64,000 nt of DNA, taken from the NCBI GenBank assembly GCA_023079485.1, contig CM041083.1, positions 59,669,847 to 59,733,846 of the forward strand. The letters run 5' to 3'. The DNA comes from Archilochus colubris. Lineage: Eukaryota; Chordata; Aves; Apodiformes; Trochilidae. Positions 56,701 through 64,000 of the stretch are shown one piece after another. A program made the translations under genes and the position numbers. Numbering within the stretch: the stretch's first letter is position 1; each line of letters opens with the position of its first letter. Below the pieces are notes generated by a model that saw only the letters and a program-made list of their open reading frames with translations, made no database searches and was not told where the DNA came from.

Positions 56701-59700
56701 TTTCCCTTTCCTTTTCTTTTTTTTTCTTTTAAATTGAGAACAAAGTTGGTTCAGCTATTCCTGAGAAAAGTCAAAAAGGAAGGAAATGCTTTTAGATGGT
56801 GGTGCTGGTTTTCTAAACTGTTTTTCAGCAGTAATCACAGATGTTTGAAAGTTGTGATTTAGGGTGGAAACGCTTGCTGAGGAGTGATGTTCAACCTTTT
56901 TCCAGAGGAAATTTGGTTTGATTTGACCACACTATTAGCACTGAAAATCACTTACTGACCCTGCACGGTGGAGTGTTTTTGCCGGGCTAAGTGTGCATCT
57001 CAGGAATGAGGTGCTGTTTCTGTGTGAATAACTTCATTCTGCAGTCAGCTTGGAAGGCCTCAAAAGGGCCTTAAAAGCACAGACTGCTTTTCACCTGGCT
57101 CGAAAAACTTAAGGTTTGAAAAGTATATTCCATTGTGCCTGCTGCTCCACCAGGTAAAATACCTCTGTTGTGTGGAGAAAGGTATTCAGCTCTGGAAGTT
57201 GAGAGGGCATGAATCCTATTTCCAGGTCTGTGCTTCATAACTTTCTGTGCCTCACAACTCCTGCTTAAGCGTGTCTGGAATTTGGGAGCTGTGATTTGTT
57301 ATGGAAATCGTTGCCACTGGGGAAAAGCGTATGGCTCTGATCCAACACTGACCGATTTTTATTTGATCAGTTGAAGAGCTTTTAAAAATCTAATACTGAA
57401 TGTGTGGAGCAGAGGTTTTAGCAGACAGATTCACACGGCCCCTGCAGATGGTTGCAGTCCACAAAAGTGCCTTAGCTGAGGTCAGACACAGACTGAAGTT
57501 CCTGATCTCCTTGGAAGTGTCACTAATGAGCCTACACACACTTCTCAAACAAAATTTGGTGAGAGGTAGCACCATTCTGGTGTTTAGCAAATAAGTTTCT
57601 GTATCTTTAGGAGCTTTATATCCCAGTGGATTTAACATATATTTTGATATTCTGCTTCTCTCTCATAAAGCAAGTAGATATAAACTCTGTAAGAAAGTAA
57701 AACGGAGAAACACGTATTGCATTTGAGTTTGGATATGTAAGTTGTATTCAGCCATGCACACATTTGTCCCTTTGGTTTGAGCTGGCTCTGGGGTGAGCAG
57801 TGGGGAGCATTGCTGACTCGGGTTCTGCAGGTTGGTCAGCTGGATCCACCTGAGCCCTTTGTGGGACAGGCAGAGTGGCTGCCAGGGAAATGTAAAAGCT
57901 GGCAGCCTCCTTCCCTGGCAGCCAGAGCCTGGGGGCACTTTGCAGCCTGCCCTGGAAGGCAATAATCATGAGAGGGATAATGGCTTTTTTCGGGTTAATA
58001 GATCCTGACAGCCTAATTTCCCCTGGTGAAAATAAAAGGGAATAAATCTTACAAATACTGTAAAATCAATAGCTAGCAGGGAAGGGGCTGACAACAAGAC
58101 CCTATATCCACAGCACATTTTTTGTGAGAATTGTTCATTTCACATTTCGAGCAGATGGGTCCCCCGTGGCTTTGCTAGAGCCAGGTAATCCTCTGTTCTC
58201 CTTTCTGTCATGTCTCTCTCTTCAGTGTTTGTGTTTGACTTTGCCTTTGAGTAATGAGTCTGAAGCCTTGAGCCTGTTGGAGGGGAACTGCCTTTCCCAG
58301 AGAAGACACACACTGCTCTTACTTCTGAGGAGACCTTGGAGCCTGCTCTTCCCTCTTCTCGTAGGCATGCAGGGCTAAGCTGGTTAAAGGCCTTTATTTG
58401 TAAATAGTTAGATAATCATATCCTGACCACCCAGGGTAACCCAGCCACAGAAGCCTTTTCTCACTGCTCTGTGGCTCTGCTCCCCAGAGGCAGACCACAA
58501 TGTCTGTTTTGTTAGTGACCTAAAATATTGACAAAGATAACATCACACTTCTTTGCCTTTCCAAGGTCGGGGTTTAAGGTGCTACTCATGCACTGAGTAG
58601 CCTTATGCTTCCTCAGATAAGTCTCTGAGTCCACTGAGGACAGTGTGCAAAGAGGGTGGATTGCCAGTGTTACAAAACTAGAAGATCATGAAATGGAAAG
58701 TAGTTAAACACTTAGTACGAATGCCTAAATAAAGGCTGGGGAGACCACCACTGTGTTGGCACTCAGTTGTGAGTTGTTGGACTGGAGTGAAGCAGAGAAT
58801 GTGATTTTCTTGTTGATCTGCTCTGCTGGTAAGTGGTGGGAGCTTGCTGAGAAGGGCTTCTGCATCCTTGCTGACACACACTTTGCAGACTGCTCCTGTG
58901 TAGGGTAACATTGAGGGGAACCTCAAGCTCCAGGCTTCAGGAGCTCCTGGCTCCTTGGGTCAGCATGAACATGGACTGGGTATTGCTCCCAAAGGGTGAT
59001 GGTTGCATACAAACTTGCAGAAGGCTTGGCCTGGAGTGAGTGTTTTCTTGCTTTCCTATCAGTGAAGATCAGTGGGAAGAATGGTCTCTATTCAGTTCTC
59101 CCTATTTTCAAGCCAGGGTGGAGGAACTACATGTTTTACTGATTTCAAATACTAGAGATTATTTAGGTTGGTAAAAAATATGGCACAAACTTCACTCAAA
59201 GATAAGAATAACTGAACAAGGATATAAGTGAAGCCTGTGTGACTGGTTGATCCCACCTCTCAATTATAGGGCTTTGGCTCTTTTCTGTCAAGGTATTTGC
59301 CTTTAAGCTTTTGCCTGAAGTTGCAGCCTTTATTAAAGTAAAGGAAATTCACACTCTGGTTCCTGGATGCAGACATTTTTGGACAGAGACAAGTGAATGT
59401 TTTTCCTCAGCCTGTCCCAGCTCCCTTTCTTCCCTGCCGAGGGACGCTCAGAAACAACCTGCATTCCCTGTGTGGTCAGGGCACTGTCCTGGGTCACAAA
59501 CTCTACCTTTGAAACAGGCTTCCTCTGAGCCTCCAAACTTGTTATCTCTTAGCTGCAATTTTTTCTTCTGTCAGATGGTCCCATTCCTACCTTTTCCTTT
59601 TTCTGTCTCTTCATCACCTGTTTTTCAGACTTTTCAGGCTCAGTCTTGCTCTCTGTCTAAGTATAGTGCACATTTAGTGATGTCCTTTCCTTTGCTGGGA

Positions 59701-60984
59701 TTTCACTTATTACATATGGAAAAATACTGCTCGGTGAAGTCTGCAAAGGTTTCTCCACTGATGGTTGAGATTTTCTACCCTTAAGGCATGTTCTGTTCTC
59801 CCCAATCTCCCTCTTCTTATTTATTTTATTCCATTTATAGTGCTGATGCCCTGGTGCAACACCTTTTCCTCTCATTTGCTGGTGTCCAAGGGCGATGGGG
59901 AGAAATTAAGGAACTTAAACAGAAGTGCATTTTAAGAAGCAGACATATCAGAATTCTGCTGATATCAAGAGATACCAAATGCAGAGTAGCATTTAAAAAA
60001 TTATGCACAGATGACTGACTTAAATTGTACAGGTAGTTATGTTTCCTTATAACCTCTTTTGGCTGAAAAATATGAAATTGATGCATTAGAGTTCTATTTC
60101 TCCATTGCAAAGGTAAACAAAAATCAACATGCTGCAGGCAGTCTGTGTTTACAGAGCAAAGGCTGCTGTCAGGCTGGGCAGAGAATCCCCTAGTGACTCC
60201 TATTCATAGCACATATTTTCCTCTGTTGAAGTAACTAATGAAATAATAATATTTAACAATAAGGATAATAGTAGCTGGTTCATATGTATGTTTTCTTAAA
60301 GATTGCAGTGCTCTCTTCTTACTGATGTATTTTTGAAGTTACATAAGCCCAGGACACAAAAATAGTTTGCAAAAGTTGTCCAACAAAAAAAAATAGTGCC
60401 AACCCTGGGAAATGGGATCATTAGTTAGGAACTTCAGTGGCAGAGAGATGGCTTTGTAGAGGAAGGGTCTACAGGGCAGTAAAATAGATCTGTCATCATA
60501 AATGCAAAGAAGGAATCGGGGTACTTGGGAGAGCTGGAGGCTCTTTGTGCTCTGTGGACCATGGGAAATGTTGTCCTTGTACCAAGGGATCTTTCAGTGA
60601 CTGGAAGTGGTAAAAGGAAAGATAGAGGCCCACAGATGGAAGCAGACCTCTCGACCTGTGAGATGCGAGGAGGTGAACACTCAGTGTGCACAGCTGATGC
60701 AGTTCCATGGAGGAAGCCTGCTTGGACACACCAGGCCTTGAGAAATGGAGAGGGAGGTGAGGTAGGTGCTTTTGGCAAATGTGTCTTGTAGCTCTGAACC
60801 CTCCCTCCTGCTTTGGGACCCTGTATCCCAGACACAGCAGAGTGGCACATTGGGATGTGGCTGGTAAGTCGCAGCTTATATAAGGGATTGAAAGGCAGAA
60901 GAGAGACCATGACTGTGCTGCAGATGTGTGGGATGCAGGTGCTTTGTGTGAAGGGACAGCCTCGGGGGACAATGAGAGGGTAAG
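53771..60984 (+). other. TMEM178B: Intron 2, unannotated stretch
   Basis: No gene or transposon is recognised. It includes a T20 run (54359-54378), a pyrimidine tract (56648-56732) and a GC-richer stretch at 57775-57960 without coding signal. Frames of 157 (59311-59784) and 117 codons show no domain. Confidence 0.6.
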
Positions 60985-61110
60985 AACCTTGCACTTGCTC
61001 TGTGAAACTTGGCAGATGTGTTGAAGTCATTTGCTTTGAGTCATTTGGCACGTCAGGGGTGAAACCAGAAATAGAATCCAGGTCTCTTGAACACCAGAGC
61101 CACCACCATA
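60985..61110 (+). mobile_element. MIR-like SINE relic
   Basis: GAGTCATTTGGCACGTCAGG, GTGAAACCAGAAATAGAATCC, then AGGTCTCTTGAACACCAGAGCC match the MIR 3' half 'aaggtcacacagctagtaagtggcagagccgggattcgaacccaggtctgtctgactccagagcc'. Confidence 0.55.
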
Positions 61111-62629
61111 TCTCCAAAGCCATATTTACTCTCCAAAGTTATTTCAGAAGTATGAAAAGTGCCAAGGGATCTTGCACTTTTCTACCCAGCCAGCTCTTCG
61201 AAGTGGCCAGCTGGGTGGTCTTTGATCACAGCTTCGTACCCAAAATCTGTGACAGGTCAATTTTGCATAAGAGTTTAAAATGAGTTTTTCATGTATTGAG
61301 GATCTTTTGTTCCTGTAGGTAGAGGCAGAACTGTGATGCTAGAGATAAAATGAGTTTGCTGTTTTACGTGGCAGCTTTCAAGGTGACCTTCAAGTTAAAA
61401 ATACCACCTTGAATGTAAATCAGGAAGTCTTCTGTATTTATGTGTTTATGATTTGAGAAATGTGGTTTAAATACCTGGCACTTTGCAGGCACCTAAGAGG
61501 AAACCTTTAGGAAGCATCTGCATGCGTTCTGACTCATACACTATGCTGCATAATGATGTAAAATCATGCAGACATGGCTGGTGTGGAAATCAAGCCTGGG
61601 AGAATTTGTAAAGCAAAAGCCTGAGCCAAAAGTCCTCTGAAGTTGATCCTCTGGGGTTTCAATCAGACCCTGCATGTGTTTTTCCCTCTCCTCACTCCAG
61701 CTCCGGGTTCTAATTGCAGCTGTAACTGGAGTGTCACCATGATCCTGTGATTTGTTCAGGCTACATGGTAACCATATTCGTCTGCAAAGAAGACTGCCTT
61801 CATAGAAGGGCTTTTCCATGGCATGAAACTTTTCTTTCCTTTTTAGGGTTCCTGTACATTCTCAAGGAAACATAGCTGCAGCCAAGTGCTAGGTGTGACA
61901 TGAAGAACCATGGCTGCAATTTAATGGGTGTTCTCTCTTTGCCATAGCAATGAGAGTGCAGCAGTGAAGAGCAGACACCATGGTGCCTCAAGACAGGCAG
62001 AGCAATTTGGGAAGTGTTGATTTTTCTTTCAGCAGTAAACGTGGTGCTCAGCAACCTTTTCACATCAGCTGTGGGATTTCCAGCACTGTCTGGTATTGAC
62101 CTTATCCCCGTGAGGGGGCAGAGACTGAGCACACCCTGTGTGTCAGACAAGGTGCAGAACCTGAACTCTCCTTCTGTGCTACAGTCACATCGGGAGCTGA
62201 TAGTTAGAGGGCAAACCCTGGCCTTTTCAGTGCTGTCTTGCCACATCCAGTGCAATACTAGTCATTCAAGGATTTAGGATTACCTATATGCTATTTCTAA
62301 GTCTTCTCAGGGCCTGAAGGCATGAAATGCATTTTTATATCTGTGTGATTCTGGTTTTTGTTGTGTGGTGGTTTTTTTTTGGTTTCTCTGTTTATTTGTT
62401 TGCCCTAAAATAAGGATAAACTTGGGATTGTAATAAAAAAAAAGCATGAATAAATCCTAAAATGCTAAGAAAAACTGAAACAATGCTGCTGAGGTGAGAT
62501 ATCTTTTCTGGAGCTATCAGCCCAGTGCAGACCCGTGCGTGGGAGTTCAGGTATCTTTGGCTTTTGCTGACCTGAATCCTCTTTTTTACATTTTGAATTA
62601 ATACTTGTCTTGATGGATAAACAGGCTGA
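61111..62629 (+). other. TMEM178B: Intron 2, unannotated stretch
   Basis: No gene or transposon is recognised. Confidence 0.6.
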
Positions 62630-62794
62630 CCACAGATTCTAAGAGGCTCCATCACTAGAAGTGTTTGAGGGCAGGCTGGATAGACCTTTGGGCAGCCTGA
62701 TCAAGTGAGAAGTGTGCCTCGCCAGGTAGGGAGGATTGAATCTATGTGATATTTAGGGTTCCTCCAACCCAAATGATGCTATGATTCTCTGATG
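62630..62794 (+). mobile_element. Old CR1 LINE 3' end
   Basis: The order is CATCACTAGAAGTGTTTGAG, GGCAGGCTGGATAGACC, GGTTCCTCCAACCCAAATG, and a terminal ATGCTATGATTCTCTGATGA. These are the decayed counterparts of the CR1 C-terminus (LEVF..RLD) and 3' tail. It is more diverged than the other three copies. Confidence 0.85.
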
Positions 62795-64000
62795 ATTTGG
62801 CATTTTTTGACTAGTTAATATGTAAACATATTTAATAAACCTTAAATGAAACCACTGTCATATGAACATGGGATTTCTCCTAGTCCAAGCAAGGGCAGGC
62901 ATCAGCAAGTAAAAGAGAAAAAGCCCAAAGTAGGGATGGTGTCAGTATTAGAAAACCATAATTCTCTAGCTTGGTAAACATGCTATGGACTTGTCTCTGT
63001 GCTGGCAGCAGCAGGGCAAAGGCTCCTCTGGGATGCAGCAGTGCTGCATTAAGTTCTGGTGTCAGAGGACTGGTAACAGCCCACCACCACCTTGATTACA
63101 GCAGTGTGGAGGACCAGGCAGTGACAGATCCCTCCCTTGGTCCCTCTCTCTGTAGATGTAGGGTGCAATCTCTTCTGGGGCAAGAGCAGTGCCCCAGGGA
63201 TGCTGTAGAAGGTACTGATGTCACAGCCTCTCTCATGGCAGTTTTCATCCCTTCACAGTCTCCACACAGATTTCATTTGTTGACCTGACATTCTCAGTGA
63301 TCCCTTCAGACTGTCTCCAGGTTGTTTTTCAACCCTCACAGTCAGAAGCCAGCTTTCTGCTCTGGCTCCTTTTGGATAGAGCAAATTCCTCAAACCTCCA
63401 TGTGCCTGCTGCTGCAGCTGCACATCCCACTGGTGTGGCTGCTTCCAGCATGAACTTCCCAGCCTCTTACTCTGCAAACATAGGCTGTCCTGAGAAATGT
63501 TTTAGTTTTGGGTGGGTTTTCTTTGTCTTTGCAGAATTTCCTCTCACTCTAGATCCACTAGATGCCCTGCAAAGATTCCTACAGCTTTCCTCCTGCTGTC
63601 TGTTGCTATCTAGTGCTCATGCTGGTAATAAATAGAAATTCAGTTCACCAGCCTCATGGTCTAGGAAATGATGTGTTCCTGTGCTCTGGCAGTCCAGAGA
63701 AGGTAAAACAAACAAACAAACCACACCAAAATTCTGTAGAACTCTTCTGCCTTCAAGAAGTGAGTTCTATATCATGCAAAGCTACTCAGTGGAGCATGAG
63801 AGATTCTAAAATTAAGTCTAACTACCAGAAAACTCCTCTTTGTGAACGGAAACATTGCAATAGCTTTGTAACAGGCAGAAGCTCGGTGTTGTTCAGTTCC
63901 ACCCAATGAGTTCTAATGCCTGAATAAGTGCATTCAAGTGTCTATTTGTGCATCGTAGAAGTTAAGGTGTGCAGCTGGTAGTTTGGAATGGATGCTTTCA
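62795..64000 (+). other. TMEM178B: Intron 2, end of window
   Basis: No gene or transposon is recognised. The next TMEM178B coding exon is not seen, so the intron is inferred to run past the window. Confidence 0.6.

Overview
The window looks like the inside of one very large vertebrate gene, almost certainly from a bird. Four CR1 LINE fragments, two of them with the CR1 3' terminus ATTCTATGATTCTATGAT and one with an open reverse-transcriptase C-terminus, sit in AT-leaning, CpG-poor, non-coding DNA. The rest of the repeat content is worn MIR-like SINEs and a single LTR-like insertion, with no Alu- or B1-type SINEs. This fits a sauropsid and most simply a bird. I cannot name the species.

The only coding sequence I recognise is one 114-base exon at 4225-4338 on the + strand. 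It encodes [14 protein letters not shown] and onward to QDEWHAL, part of the first extracellular loop of TMEM178B, a four-pass membrane protein. It has a good acceptor, a strong donor (GTAAGT), and phase 1 at both ends. By comparison with the vertebrate gene it is exon 2, so bases 1-4224 are the end of intron 1 and everything after 4338 is intron 2. I did not find the next exon (the one starting HLRRMTAGF in the family) in the remaining 59.7 kb.

Layout of the intron: 7431-9255 is a 1.8-kb segment present again, inverted, at 43210-45018. Next to the first copy is a 568-base almost pure pyrimidine tract (9297-9864) built on TTCCTCCC octamers. An exon-like GC3-rich island lies at 11016-11093 and a near-perfect 34-bp-arm hairpin at 12610-12680. 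A CR1 tail (16603-16720) is followed by an AT repeat framed by two hairpins (16797-16879). A complete 296-bp TG...CA element with 25-bp terminal inverted repeats and a 6-bp target duplication is at 32993-33288. CR1 copies lie at 36132-36765 (-), 38195-39126 (+) and 62630-62794 (+). MIR-like relics are at 15370, 31330, 33740, 42530, 53560 and 60985. A 26-bp perfect palindrome lies at 50673-50698. The second copy of the 1.8-kb segment is bracketed by an older pair of direct repeats (43094-43209 and 45019-45215).

The most interesting features are structural. The long, young inverted repeat pair brackets about 34 kb and could support inversion of that segment. The pyrimidine tract, the hairpin and the LTR-like element are the next best leads. 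All the other open reading frames look like chance or repeat-derived frames.
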